From JBBDMC01 sp963775235 (GTDB taxonomy: Bacteria; Pseudomonadota; Alphaproteobacteria; Rhizobiales; Kaistiaceae), in assembly GCA_963775235.1 (NCBI GenBank), contig CAVZHY010000002.1, forward strand, positions 992,001 to 1,056,000: a stretch of 64,000 nucleotides of DNA, read 5' to 3'. Made by a program: the position numbers and the translations under genes. The notes beneath the pieces are model-generated. The model was not told the origin of the DNA and ran no database searches. It saw nothing but the letters and a program-made list of their open reading frames with translations. Numbering within the stretch: position 1 is the stretch's first letter; each line of letters opens with the position of its first letter. This document shows positions 17,073 to 28,192 of the stretch, piece by piece.

Positions 17073-17567
17073 CTAAGCGTCGGACGAGCTGCGGCGCCTT
17101 GCGGCTATGACCTGCAGGATCGAGGCGACGACCGCCTGGTCCTCGAAGGGCTTGTGCACGACGATAAGGCCCTCGTCGCTTCCCGCGTCGGTGTAACCCG
17201 TCACCAGCACGCAGGCCGTGCCATGTCTGGCCAGGTCCTCCATCACCGGCAACGACACCTCGCCCCGCAATTGCACGTCCAGCATGCACACGTCGACGTT
17301 GACGCCGGTTTCCAGGATCTGGTGAACGCTCGCGACCGAATTGGCCAGCATCACCGAGGCCGCGCCGGCGGCTTCGGCGATCCTCTGCAAGTCCTGGGCG
17401 ATAAGAAACTCGTCTTCGACGACGAGGATCGTCAGCCCGGCGAGGGGTGGTTCGTTGCCGTCCACTGATGGGACCCGTTGAGTTGCATCGCGTGACGGCA
17501 AAGTACCGATGTCCCGGGTGCCCGTCCCTAACATAAGATACGGTGCGCGACCCGCCGCATCGGCCAT
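17073..17567 (-). CDS. Single-domain response regulator (receiver)
   Basis: 164 residues; about 43 leader residues precede one receiver domain. The acidic pocket is in LTILVVEDEFLIAQDL, the phosphorylated Asp in VCMLDVQL, the switch Thr in VLVTGYTD and the conserved Lys in VVHKPFE. No output domain follows, so it works as a phosphoacceptor or protein-interaction partner. The first ATG at 17567 has GGGAG very close upstream; an internal ATG 11 codons later is possible. It is divergent from the Crp/Fnr gene with 51 bases between, so they may share control. No histidine kinase gene is nearby. Confidence 0.85.
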   Translation of the reverse strand: MADAAGRAPYLMLGTGTRDIGTLPSRDATQRVPSVDGNEPPLAGLTILVVEDEFLIAQDLQRIAEAAGAASVMLANSVASVHQILETGVNVDVCMLDVQLRGEVSLPVMEDLARHGTACVLVTGYTDAGSDEGLIVVHKPFEDQAVVASILQVIAARRRSSSDA

Positions 17568-17618
17568 AATCTCCCGCCGCGGCTGGTTCGGGGCTGCGCG
17601 GCGTCGGAAAGGCGATCG

Positions 17619-18374
17619 ATGAAAAAGGCGAATGCGGGTGGGGTTTGGCGGTATCCGTGCGCGAAATGTCCCCTCCGCGAGATCCCGATCTTTCGCAAGT
17701 TCACTCCCGAGGAACTGCGGTTCGTCGCCGACTTCAAGACCGGGGAGCTTCTGGTCGAGCCCGGCACGACCATCGTCTCGGAGGGCAGTGCAAGTGCGCA
17801 CCGTTATACCGTGCTGTCCGGCTGGGGATTCCGCTACAAGCTGCTCGACAACGGCCGCCGTCAGATCCTGAATTTCATCTTGCCCGGAGATTTCGTCGGC
17901 CTGCAGGCTGCCCTGCTGACGGCGATGGAGCATTCGATCGAGGCGTTGACCGAGATGCTGCTCTGCGTATTCCAGCGTGACCGGCTGTGGGAACTCTACA
18001 CGAATGAACCAGGCCTCGCTTTCGACGTGACCTGGCTTGCGGCGCGCGAGGAGCAGGTGCTCGACGAGAATCTCCTGAGCGTTGGCCAACGCACGGCAGA
18101 GGAGCGCGCGGCCTATCTTCTGCTGTTCCTGTTTTCGCGCGCCGAGAGCCGCGGGCTCGCGCGGGGCAATCGCATCGCCTTTCCGTTCACGCAGCCACAC
18201 ATCGCCGATACCCTCGGACTGTCGCTGGTTCACACAAACCGCGTGCTGAACCGGCTGGCGCGGCGAAAACTCATCACCATCAAGCAGCGCCAGATGGAGC
18301 TTCTGGATCGCGAACAACTCGCCACCGTTGCCCGTTGGACCCCTGCCGCGTTTCCCCAACGGCCTCTCATCTGA
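17619..18374 (+). CDS. Crp/Fnr-family transcriptional regulator
   Basis: 251 residues: an N-terminal cyclic-nucleotide-like sensor domain (about 25-140) and a C-terminal winged helix with recognition helix text TQPHIADTLGLSLVHTNRVL. A CAKC pair lies at the N-terminus, but the four-Cys pattern of oxygen-sensing FNR is absent, so an iron-sulphur cluster is not established. The ATG follows GGAAAGGCG. Being divergent from a lone receiver protein suggests a joint stress or redox response, by analogy with FixK-type regulators of Hyphomicrobiales; the ligand is unknown. Confidence 0.88.
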   Translation: MKKANAGGVWRYPCAKCPLREIPIFRKFTPEELRFVADFKTGELLVEPGTTIVSEGSASAHRYTVLSGWGFRYKLLDNGRRQILNFILPGDFVGLQAALLTAMEHSIEALTEMLLCVFQRDRLWELYTNEPGLAFDVTWLAAREEQVLDENLLSVGQRTAEERAAYLLLFLFSRAESRGLARGNRIAFPFTQPHIADTLGLSLVHTNRVLNRLARRKLITIKQRQMELLDREQLATVARWTPAAFPQRPLI

Positions 18375-18494
18375 TTCGCGAAAGTCGAGGATTCCGGCCA
18401 CTTTTGCGGTGCATCGCGGCGGCCGTTTACCCGTCCTCAATGTTGACCCGATACGTCGCAATAGTCCCCCGTGTTGCGGAATCTCTGACCTCCA

Positions 18495-19247
18495 ATGGAC
18501 CAGACCAACCGCCCTGCCGCACTGGCGTTGCGCGGCCTCACCAAGGTGTTCGACCGTCCGGCGGTCGACGCCCTCGATCTCACGATCCGCGCCGGCGAGT
18601 TCTATGCCCTTCTCGGCCCCAACGGCGCCGGCAAGACAACGACGCTGCGCATGGTGGTCGGCCTGCTCAAGCCCGATGCCGGCGCCATCTCCGTCCTTGG
18701 CGTCGACGCGCTCGCCGACCCCGTGGCCGCGAAGCGGCTGATGGCGTGGGTGTCCGACGAACCGATGATCTACGACAAGCTGACGCCGCTCGAGTATCTT
18801 GAGTTCGTCGCCGGCCTCTGGGGCGTCGACCCGGTCGAAGGCGAGCGAGCCGCCCGCGAGCTTATCGACTGGCTCGGTCTTGCTCCCCACGCCAGCGAAC
18901 GCTGCGAGGGCTTCTCCCGCGGCATGCGCCAGAAGGTTGCGCTGGCCGGCGCGCTCGTGCACGACCCTCGCCTCATCATCCTCGACGAGCCGCTGACCGG
19001 GCTCGACGCCGGCACCGCCCGTCAGGTCAAGGATGTCCTCCAGGCGCGCGTCGCGGCCGGCGACACCGTCATCATGACGACCCACATACTGGAGGTCGCC
19101 GAGCGCATGGCCGAACGGATCGGCGTCCTGTCCGAGGGGCGCCTGATCGCCGAAGGCACGCTTGCCGAGCTGAGCCTGCGGGCCGGTCGCGGTGGCAGCC
19201 TCGAGGACGTGTTCCTGACGCTGGTCGCGGGGAGCGCCGCGGCGTGA
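18495..19247 (+). CDS. ABC exporter ATPase
   Basis: 250 residues. Walker A is LLGPNGAGKTTTLRM, the signature is SRGMRQKVALAGAL and Walker B is RLIILDEPLTGLDA, followed by the switch His in MTTHILEVAERMAE. It overlaps the permease gene by four bases (GTGA), so the two are coupled. This belongs to the CcmA/ABC-2 type ATPases that drive export or multidrug resistance. Substrate unknown. Confidence 0.92.
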   Translation: MDQTNRPAALALRGLTKVFDRPAVDALDLTIRAGEFYALLGPNGAGKTTTLRMVVGLLKPDAGAISVLGVDALADPVAAKRLMAWVSDEPMIYDKLTPLEYLEFVAGLWGVDPVEGERAARELIDWLGLAPHASERCEGFSRGMRQKVALAGALVHDPRLIILDEPLTGLDAGTARQVKDVLQARVAAGDTVIMTTHILEVAERMAERIGVLSEGRLIAEGTLAELSLRAGRGGSLEDVFLTLVAGSAAA

Positions 19248-20798
19248 GCCGGCCGGCATCCATCTCATGGCTTGCCCGCCACGAGATCCGCCTTGCCTGG
19301 CGCGACTGGCAGAGCCTGATGACTGCCGGCAATCGGCGGCGGTTGTCGCGGGCGCTGGTAGTCCTTGCCGTCATCATCCTGGCGCTGCATCTGCCGGCTT
19401 TTGCCATCGTCGGTGACTTTGCCCATGACGGCATGAACCCCGACACCGGCCAGCTGGTCACCGTCTCGATCGTCGTGGCTCTCTATTTCTCGTTGCTTCT
19501 CAGCCAGGCGATGGAGTCGGTGACTCGCACGCTCTATTCGCGCGGCGACCTCGACCTTGTGCTTTCCTCGCCCGTGAGCCCGCGGCGGCTGTTCGCGGTG
19601 CGGATCGCCGCCAACGCCGTGCTGATCGCGATCGTCGGCCTGTTCCTGGCTTCGCCGTTCATCGACGTTCTGACGCTGTCCGGCGGCCCCCGCTGGCTCG
19701 GCGGGTTCGGCGTTGCCTTGTCGCTGGCGGTCATCGCCGCAGCGCTGTCGGTCGCCATTACCGTCGGGATGTTCAGGCTGCTCGGGCCGCGCCGCACGCG
19801 CGTGGCCGCCCAGATCGTTGCCGCCGTCATCGGTGCCGCCTTCGCCATCGGCATCCAGGTTGCGGCCATCGTCAACTACGGCCAGCTCGCCCGCACGGGG
19901 CTCGGCGTCCCGCCGGGCCTCGTTACCCGCCTGCCGGGAGAGACGAGCCTCGTCTGGCTGCTGGCACGCGCGCTCCTCGGTGACTGGAGGGCGCGTGGCC
20001 GTCGTCATGACCGTTGCGGTCGTTGTGCTCTCCGTCGTGATTATCGTCTTCGCACCACGCCTCGGCGAGCATTCGCTCGCCGCCAATGATTTCGTTGCGC
20101 CGCGCACCCGGCGCCGCCGTCGCGCCGGTCGCTTCGCCATTCAGCCGCCGCGCTGGGCGCTTCGCCGCAAGGAATGGATCCTGCTGCGGCGCGATCCGTG
20201 GCTGGTGTCACAGACCCTGACCCAGCTTCTCTACCTCCTCCCGCCAGCGCTGTTGCTGCTCCACAATTTCGGCAGCAGTGCCGGCTCGATGGTGGTCGTG
20301 GTGATGGTTCTGGTGACGGTCGGCGGTCAGCTCGGCGGCGCACTCGCATGGCTTGCCATTTCCGGCGAGGACGCTCCGGACCTTGTCGCCACGGCGCCGA
20401 TGGCCGGCACCGCGGTTGTGCGCGCCAAGGTCGAGGCGGTCATGGCCGCCGTCGCTCTCGTCCTCGGTCCGCTGGTGATTGGTTTTGCCCTGTTCTCGCC
20501 CTACCACGCGGCCTTCGCCGCGCTCGGCGTCCTGATCGCCGCCGCCTCGACCATCCAGATCCAGCTGTGGTTCCGGGCCCAGGCGCGGCGGAGCAGCTTC
20601 CGACGCCGCCATACCTCGTCGCGCCTGGCCACGCTGGCCGAGGCGATGACGTCCTTTTCCTGGGCGGCCGCGGTTGGCCTCGCCGCTGCCGGCACGTGGC
20701 TCGCGGCCATCAGCGCGGTGATCGCGCTCCTGATCCTCGCCGGCGCCCGCGCCGTCAGCCCGCGCAAGGCGCTCGCCTCGTCCGCGTCCGTGCTATAG
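19244..20798 (+). CDS. ABC-2 type permease, frameshifted
   Basis: The partner of the ATPase just upstream, read from a GTG at 19244. Hydrophobic permease text runs in one frame to LLARALLGDW (about 19990) and continues in the next frame with VAVVMTVAVVVLSVVIIVF from 19995 to a stop at 20798. The span is one base longer than a multiple of three. Dropping one base in GCGCGTGG near 19992-19995 restores a single 517-residue protein. A GGAGG happens to precede the in-frame GTG at 19995, so two separate polypeptides are conceivable, but the unbroken membrane topology across the join favours an indel or sequence error. Confidence 0.72.
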
Positions 20799-20807
20799 CC
20801 GGTCAGG

Positions 20808-21092
20808 TCACCGGCGTTCGCGGCCGTCGATCACCCGATAGTCGGTTTCTATGGTGCGTCCGTCATTCCGGCGTCGATCGGCATCGGCCCGCGCGGTCGC
20901 CATCAGCTTGCTGAGCCGCCAGCGCCCGACCAGCAGCGCGACGGCCACAACCGGCAGCAGGATAAGCACCAGACCGAGCGACAGCACCACGAAAGCGATC
21001 GCGACCGCGACTGCGAGCGCGATCCCGACGAACAGCCCGACACGCGTGTGCCAGCCGGCGTTCTGAAAAGATATCCGGCGGTATTGGATCAT
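20808..21092 (-). CDS. Small two-segment membrane protein
   Basis: 94 residues from the ATG at 21092, chosen for GGAGG eight bases upstream. Two hydrophobic stretches (GLFVGIALAVAVAIAFVVLS and LVLILLPVVAVALLV) are followed by a charged cytoplasmic tail ending in RRNDGRTIETDYRVIDGRERR, an ending common in small alphaproteobacterial membrane proteins of unknown role. It is convergent with the ABC permease gene. Confidence 0.65.
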   Translation of the reverse strand: MIQYRRISFQNAGWHTRVGLFVGIALAVAVAIAFVVLSLGLVLILLPVVAVALLVGRWRLSKLMATARADADRRRNDGRTIETDYRVIDGRERR

Positions 21093-21258
21093 TGTCGGCA
21101 CCTCCATCCCGCATATGTGATCCTTGCGGGCGCCTGACAAGCCATGATTTGGAGGTTGCGTCAGTCGCACTTGGCGGTAGTTTCCGTCTGGCCGTGTGGT
21201 AAACCTCGCCGCTTCGCCTGTTCCTCGACCAGCCCACAACGAGTTTTTCGCCTGCCCC

Positions 21259-21840
21259 ATGCCCGGACTTGATACGATCGTCAGCATCCTTCAGGCGCAC
21301 GGGTCCATTATTCTGCTTCCCCTGGCGATCGTCGAAGGCCCGATCGTGACCGTCGTGGCCGCGTTCCTGGCCAGTCAGGGCTACCTCAACCTCGTTGCCG
21401 TCTACGTGGTGGTGGTCGCGGCCGACATCATCGGTGACGTGCTGTTCTATCTCGTCGGCCGCTTCGGCAAACAGCTGCTGCTCGATCGTTGGGGCCACTA
21501 TGTCGGCATCACGCCCCCGCGATTGCTTCAGTTGGAGGACCATTTCCACAGGCATGGCGGTAAGACCCTGCTGCTCGCCAAGGTCACCCACTCGCTCGGC
21601 TTTGCTGCCCTTCTCGGGGCCGGCGCCTCACACATGCATTTCGGCATGTTCATCTGGTACAATGTCGTCGGCACGCTGCCGAAGAGCCTGATCTTTCTGT
21701 TGATCGGCTACCTGCTGGGCTATGCCTATCTGCAGGTAAACTCCTATATTGTCGGCTATTCGTTGCTGGTGTTCGTCGTTGCCGCCATCGCTGTCTCCTA
21801 TTGGCTTATCCGCAGAAGGATTGACAATGGCCGCTCGTGA
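21259..21840 (+). CDS. DedA-family membrane protein
   Basis: 193 residues from the ATG at 21259; an in-frame start 21 codons upstream is possible and neither has a clear ribosome site. Features of DedA/SNARE-associated proteins are present: LAIVEGPIVTVVAAFLASQG near the N-terminus, DIIGDVLFYLVGRFGK, and the KVTHSLGFAALLGAGASHM segment, where most DedA proteins have the conserved Arg-x-x-Pro/Gly loop. These proteins move lipid carriers or affect envelope integrity. The stop overlaps the next glycosyltransferase gene by 14 bases, so both may act on an isoprenoid- or lipid-linked sugar. Confidence 0.82.
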   Translation: MPGLDTIVSILQAHGSIILLPLAIVEGPIVTVVAAFLASQGYLNLVAVYVVVVAADIIGDVLFYLVGRFGKQLLLDRWGHYVGITPPRLLQLEDHFHRHGGKTLLLAKVTHSLGFAALLGAGASHMHFGMFIWYNVVGTLPKSLIFLLIGYLLGYAYLQVNSYIVGYSLLVFVVAAIAVSYWLIRRRIDNGRS

Positions 21841-22591
21841 CATCGATCGCATTGGTGCCGCCCGCGCCGTCTCGTGCGTGATCCCTGCCTACAATGAGCA
21901 AAGCCGCATCGGTCGTGTCCTCGGCGCCGTCGTCGGTCATCCGCTGGTCCGCGAGATCGTGGTGGTCGATGACGGCTCGACCGATGACACCGCGACCATC
22001 GTGATGGCGACCGGAGGCGTGCGCCTGATCAGGCAGGCGCAGAACGGCGGCAAGTGCCATGCCCTGCGCACCGGCATCGAAGCCGCCACCGGTCCGCTGA
22101 TCCTCCTGCTCGATGCCGACCTCGTCGGGCTCACCCCGGGTCACGTCACCGCCCTCATCCGACCGGTCCTGCTTGATCGGGCCGACATCTCGATCAGCCT
22201 GCGCGAGAACACCATGACGCTGTGGCGCCTGATCGGCCTCGACTACCTTTCCGGCGAGCGCGTCTTTCACAAACGTGTGCTGCAGGGTCGCTACGACGAG
22301 ATGGACGCGCTGCCCCCGTTCGGGTTCGAAGTCTTCCTCAACGATTTGTGCATCGAGCGGCGGGATCGGGTTGCCATCATCGATTGGAAGGACGTCGAAA
22401 GCCCGTTCAAGTATCGCAAGTACGGTCTCTTGAGCGGGGTTTGGGGTGACATCCGCATGATGGCGGACGTGGCGACCGCTGTTTCCCCATTGCACCTGGT
22501 GCGGCAAATTCCAGCGCTGCGTCGCCTGCGCGTGGCGGCGGCCGACGAAATCGGCGAGACCGGCTTCGCGTTGAGTTCCGGCGAGCGCTGA
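21827..22591 (+). CDS. Family 2 glycosyltransferase
   Basis: 254 residues from ATG 21827, preceded by AAGGA at good spacing and overlapping the DedA gene. GT-A fold features: CVIPAYNEQSRIGRVLGAV, EIVVVDDGSTDDTA, and LILLLDADLVGL, where Asp-Ala-Asp binds the metal and nucleotide sugar. It has no clear C-terminal membrane anchors. Together with DedA upstream and another family 2 enzyme downstream it suggests synthesis of a lipid-linked or cell-surface glycan. Sugar and acceptor unknown. Confidence 0.87.
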   Translation: MAARDIDRIGAARAVSCVIPAYNEQSRIGRVLGAVVGHPLVREIVVVDDGSTDDTATIVMATGGVRLIRQAQNGGKCHALRTGIEAATGPLILLLDADLVGLTPGHVTALIRPVLLDRADISISLRENTMTLWRLIGLDYLSGERVFHKRVLQGRYDEMDALPPFGFEVFLNDLCIERRDRVAIIDWKDVESPFKYRKYGLLSGVWGDIRMMADVATAVSPLHLVRQIPALRRLRVAAADEIGETGFALSSGER

Positions 22592-22624
22592 GGCTCCCCG
22601 TCCATTGGCCCGCTGATCCTCCTC

Positions 22625-23428
22625 ATGGCGCCCCGCGGACCACAGTCGCAACCCGACGCAGCGCCGATGGTGCCGGATAGCCGTGGCCCGGATATCTCGT
22701 TCGTCATTCCCGCCTACAACGAGGAAGACAACATCGTCGGCTGTCTGGAGGCGGTCACGCGCTCGCTCGCCGGCTCCCACTGCTCCGCCGAAGTGATCGT
22801 CGTCAACAACGCCAGCGTTGATCGCACCGCCGAGCGGGCGGCCGCGTTCGCCGGCGTTCGCGTCGTCGATGAGCCGGTCAAGGGGCTCTCCCGCGCGCGC
22901 CAGGCCGGGTTCCTCGCCGCCCGCGGCAAGCTCATCGCCAACCTCGACGCCGACACGCGGCCGACCGCGCGCTGGCTCGCCGTCGTCCTCGACACTTTTG
23001 GCCGCGATCCCGACCTCGCTGCCCTCAGCGGCCCGTTCATCTACTACGACCTGCCCGTGCTCTGGCGCGGACCCGTGCGGGCGTTTTACGCCCTGGCCTA
23101 CCTCGCCCATCTGTTCAATCAGCGGGTCCTCCACGTCGGGGCCATGCTGCAGGGGGGCGATTTCGTCGTCCGGCGCACCGCTCTGGAAGCCGTCGGCGGC
23201 TACGACACATCGATCGATTTCTACGGCGAGGACACCGATATCGCCCGTCGCCTGAGCAAGGTCGGTCGCGTCAAGTGGACCTTCCGCCTGCCGATCAAAT
23301 CGTCCGGCCGCCGCCTCATCGAGGAGGGTGTGGTCAGGACCGGCCTTCGCTATGCGCTCAATTTCATCTGGGTGACGTTCGTTGGCCGGCCATGGACCAC
23401 CACTCATACGGATATACGTTCAGAGTGA
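22625..23428 (+). CDS. Family 2 glycosyltransferase
   Basis: 267 residues. Motifs are SFVIPAYNEEDNIVGCLEAV, EVIVVNNASVDRTAE and LIANLDADTRPTARWL (metal-binding Asp pair), then YGEDTDIARRLSKVG as the catalytic ED motif region, better preserved than in the preceding enzyme. The gap to the upstream glycosyltransferase is 33 bases, in the same direction. Likely part of the same glycan pathway. Confidence 0.88.
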   Translation: MAPRGPQSQPDAAPMVPDSRGPDISFVIPAYNEEDNIVGCLEAVTRSLAGSHCSAEVIVVNNASVDRTAERAAAFAGVRVVDEPVKGLSRARQAGFLAARGKLIANLDADTRPTARWLAVVLDTFGRDPDLAALSGPFIYYDLPVLWRGPVRAFYALAYLAHLFNQRVLHVGAMLQGGDFVVRRTALEAVGGYDTSIDFYGEDTDIARRLSKVGRVKWTFRLPIKSSGRRLIEEGVVRTGLRYALNFIWVTFVGRPWTTTHTDIRSE

Positions 23429-23530
23429 GATCGACTTTCTTTCCTGGTCGCTCATGGACGGCCGGGGCCGGAACGTGTCAAACTTCCGTCATTCCGCATT
23501 TGTGCCGCAATCGGGAGAATTGCTTTTCCG

Positions 23531-23836
23531 ATGGCCGAAACCGTCACCACGCCGCGCGTCAAGGTCAAGCCCAGGACCGAGCGGCCGCCCCTGCATAAAG
23601 TCATCCTGGTCAACGACGACTACACGCCGCGCGAATTCGTCGTCACGGTGCTGAAGGCGGTGTTCTCGATGAGTGAGGATCAGGCCCATCGGGTGATGAT
23701 CACCGCTCACATGAAGGGCACCTGCGTGGTTGCCGTCTACGCCAGGGACATCGCCGAAACCAAGGCGACCGAGGCGACCGATGCCGGCCGCAGCGCCGGC
23801 TACCCGCTGCTCTTCACCACCGAGCCGGAAACCTGA
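23531..23836 (+). CDS. clpS: ATP-dependent Clp protease adaptor ClpS
   Basis: 101 residues. ClpS delivers N-degron substrates to ClpAP. The binding-pocket motifs are clear: HKVILVNDDYTPREFVV and AHRVMITAHMKGTCVVAVY. The N-terminal 20 residues are a flexible basic tail, as usual. No clpA follows; it is convergent with gyrB across a repeat-containing spacer. Confidence 0.95.
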   Translation: MAETVTTPRVKVKPRTERPPLHKVILVNDDYTPREFVVTVLKAVFSMSEDQAHRVMITAHMKGTCVVAVYARDIAETKATEATDAGRSAGYPLLFTTEPET

Positions 23837-23853
23837 AGTGGAGCATCGCTTTC

Positions 23854-23938
23854 GCTTCGTCACCCCGGCGAAAGCCGGGGTCCATCACCAACGGTCGCTG
23901 TGGATTTCGACTGGAGCCCGCCCCGATTTTGATCGGGG
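23854..23938. repeat. REP-like palindromic repeat and adjacent hairpin
   Basis: GTCACCCCGGCGAAAGCCGGGGTCC (about 23860-23884) contains the CCCCGGC/GCCGGGG hairpin common as an interspersed repeat in alphaproteobacteria; a related copy in the opposite orientation lies near 28130-28160. A second hairpin, CCCCGAT-TTTG-ATCGGGG, follows at 23921-23938. They sit between the convergent clpS and gyrB genes and may limit readthrough, although no T-run follows. Confidence 0.6.
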
Positions 23939-23999
23939 AGCGGAATAACGTGAGTGGGAGCGGCGGCCTCCAACCGCAGTATTGCGTTGCAGGCCCCGC

Positions 24000-26430
<2,431 letters not shown>

Positions 26431-26632
26431 GAGTTGTTCCGTTGAAAACTCGCGGCACCCAAGGTGCCGTGGGGCGGGCATTCGCTGGCCCGCCGAGAGG
26501 CCGCTTGGAGCGGCAGGAGGAGCCCTGGAATCACCCGCTTAATATAGCATCGCGAGGGCCGAATTTCGCCCCTTCGCCAAGAATTTAGGGTGAAATTTTT
26601 GCACCGCACAAAATGGCGATTTGCGCCGGTCC

Positions 26633-27784
26633 TTACCCCGGCGGGAGAATGTGCCCGTCCTCCACCCGGAATCGCTGCGTCCGCTGCCCCGTCGCGTCGA
26701 AAATCCGGGCGTCGGTGCCGGTCATGAATGCCTGGCAGCCAAGCGCGTCCAGGATCGCGAACAGGGCCTCCCGCCGGCTCTGGTCGAGGTGGGCGGCGAT
26801 CTCGTCGAGGAGCACGATCGGCGTTTCGCCGGAAAGCCGCACTGAGAGCCGCGCCTCAGCCAGCACCAGGCCGATCAGGAGCGCCTTCTGCTCCCCGGTC
26901 GAGCAGGTTTCCGCCGCCGCCTGCTTGGGCCCGTGGCGCACCCGCAGGTCGGACCGGTGCGGGCCCGCGAGCGTCCGGCCGGCGTGGGCATCGCGCGGCC
27001 GTTCCCCCTCCAGGTCGGCCCGGTAGAGGTCCTCCGCCGCGCTTGCCGAGTGACCGTCGAGCCAATGTTCCAGCGGTCCCTCCAGCGCGATCTCGGCGAA
27101 CGGGAAGGGCGACTCGGTCTCGCCCTCGCCGATCAGCGCCGCGATTTGGCCCGCCCACTCCCGCCGCGCCGCGGCGATGGCAACGGCGAGTTCCGCCATT
27201 TCGGCCTCGATCGCGTCGAGCCACGCGGAGTGGTCCGGTCCCTCGGCGAGCAGCTTGTTCCGCCCGCGCATTGCCTTGTCGAAGGCATTGACCCGGCTGC
27301 CGTGGGCCTTGTCGATCGCAAGCACCGCCCGGTCGAGGAAGCGGCGGCGCTCCGACGCCGGGCCGGTGAACAGCCCGTCCATCGCCGGCGTAAGCCACAC
27401 GACGTTCAGGTGGTCGATGAGGGCATCGGCCGAGCGGGCAGGGGCGTGGTTGACGCGTACCGAGCGCCGCGCCTCCGGCCCGTCCGGCGTCATCGCCACC
27501 CCGGTGCCGAGGTCGACCGCGCCGGCGGCATTCGTGATGGTGGCCGCGACCGCCCAGGTTCCGTCGCCCGGACGTCGCGCCACCTCCTCCAGCGTCGCCC
27601 GCCTCAGCCCGCGTCCCGGCGACAGGAACGAGACCGCTTCCAGGAGGTTGGTCTTGCCGGCGCCGTTGGGGCCGGTCAGCACCACCGACCGCGGGTCGAA
27701 GGCGACCGCAAGGCTCGCGTAGTTGCGGAAGCTCGTGAGCTTCAGACCCGAGAGGCAGGTCCGGTGAGCAGATTCGGGCGGCAT
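26633..27784 (-). CDS. recF: DNA replication and repair protein RecF
   Basis: 383 residues from the ATG at 27784 (GGAGG just upstream); an in-frame GTG 12 codons earlier is possible. RecF is an SMC-like ATPase that helps load RecA at gaps. Walker A is LTGPNGAGKTNLLEAV, the signature motif is STGEQKALLIGLV and Walker B is PIVLLDEIAAHLD, all in the expected order. The opening LSGLKLTSFRNYASL is typical. It lies between dnaN and gyrB on the same strand, the standard order, but a small plus-strand transcription unit occupies the gap to dnaN. Confidence 0.95.
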   Translation of the reverse strand: MPPESAHRTCLSGLKLTSFRNYASLAVAFDPRSVVLTGPNGAGKTNLLEAVSFLSPGRGLRRATLEEVARRPGDGTWAVAATITNAAGAVDLGTGVAMTPDGPEARRSVRVNHAPARSADALIDHLNVVWLTPAMDGLFTGPASERRRFLDRAVLAIDKAHGSRVNAFDKAMRGRNKLLAEGPDHSAWLDAIEAEMAELAVAIAAARREWAGQIAALIGEGETESPFPFAEIALEGPLEHWLDGHSASAAEDLYRADLEGERPRDAHAGRTLAGPHRSDLRVRHGPKQAAAETCSTGEQKALLIGLVLAEARLSVRLSGETPIVLLDEIAAHLDQSRREALFAILDALGCQAFMTGTDARIFDATGQRTQRFRVEDGHILPPG

Positions 27785-27915
27785 TGCCTCCGTCTTAACC
27801 CGGTTCTGCTGGCCCCGCACGCCGCGGCGGCCAGTCGCTGCGGCCCGATCTTGCGCTGCACTGCGGCACAGTCCATATTTGGCGCTCCCGTCAACAAACG
27901 AAAGGGGGTGATCCA

Positions 27916-27990
27916 GTGTCTCATTGTCTTACGCCGCGTGCGGTGGACCTGACCTGGAACCTCGCCGCTTGCGAGGTCCTCGCCTCCTAG
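27916..27990 (+). CDS. 24-residue peptide frame with strong ribosome site
   Basis: GTG at 27916 is preceded by AAAGGGGGTGAT at ideal spacing. The product opens MSHCLTPRAVDL, contains two Cys and ends at a TAG. A strong intrinsic terminator lies 47 bases downstream on the same strand, so ribosome site, short frame and terminator form a complete unit of about 160 bases, opposite in direction to dnaN and recF. I recognise no family. It may be a leader peptide, a small protein, or part of a structured sRNA. Confidence 0.5.
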   Translation: MSHCLTPRAVDLTWNLAACEVLAS

Positions 27991-28036
27991 TCGGGGCTGA
28001 GTTTGGTCAAGCCGCGGCAACGCGGATCGGCAATGG

Positions 28037-28071
28037 AAGGGCCGTCCCGAGGGACGGCCCTTCGCATTTTT
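28037..28071 (+). terminator. Intrinsic terminator after the 24-codon frame
   Basis: AAGGGCCGTCCC-GA-GGGACGGCCCTT forms a perfect 12-bp stem with a 2-base loop, followed by CGCATTTTT. The T-run is on the plus strand, so it ends plus-strand transcription coming from about 27900. It lies in the 372-base gap between dnaN and recF, both on the minus strand. Confidence 0.85.
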
Positions 28072-28079
28072 GGCGTCCT

Positions 28080-28163
28080 CACCGTCATTCCGACGCAAGC
28101 CGGAATCCATCACTGAGATTGCAAAGCAGGCGGTGGACCCGGCATTCGCCGGGGTGGCGGCAA
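28080..28163. repeat. REP-like composite repeat
   Basis: Contains CATTCCGACGCAAGCCGGAATCC (imperfect hairpin) followed by GTGGACCCGGCATTCGCCGGGGTGGC, related in inverse orientation to the repeat near 23860. This two-part pattern of an ATTCC hairpin and a CCCCGGC hairpin is a familiar interspersed alphaproteobacterial repeat. It sits just beyond the 3' end of dnaN. Confidence 0.55.
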
Positions 28164-28192
28164 CGACCGCCGGATGGACGGCGCGTGCCGCC

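Noticed and set aside
17568..19268. Long minus-strand open frame upstream of the receiver gene
   Set aside because: It is antisense to the Crp/Fnr and ABC ATPase genes, compositionally a GC-rich shadow; only its last 164 codons are the receiver protein.
19985..20000. Programmed frameshift in the ABC permease
   Set aside because: No slippery heptamer or downstream pseudoknot is evident, and gyrB, dnaA and echA nearby show the same kind of lesion, pointing to indel error.
21806..23407. 533-codon minus-strand frame
   Set aside because: Antisense to two glycosyltransferase genes with clear motifs on the plus strand.
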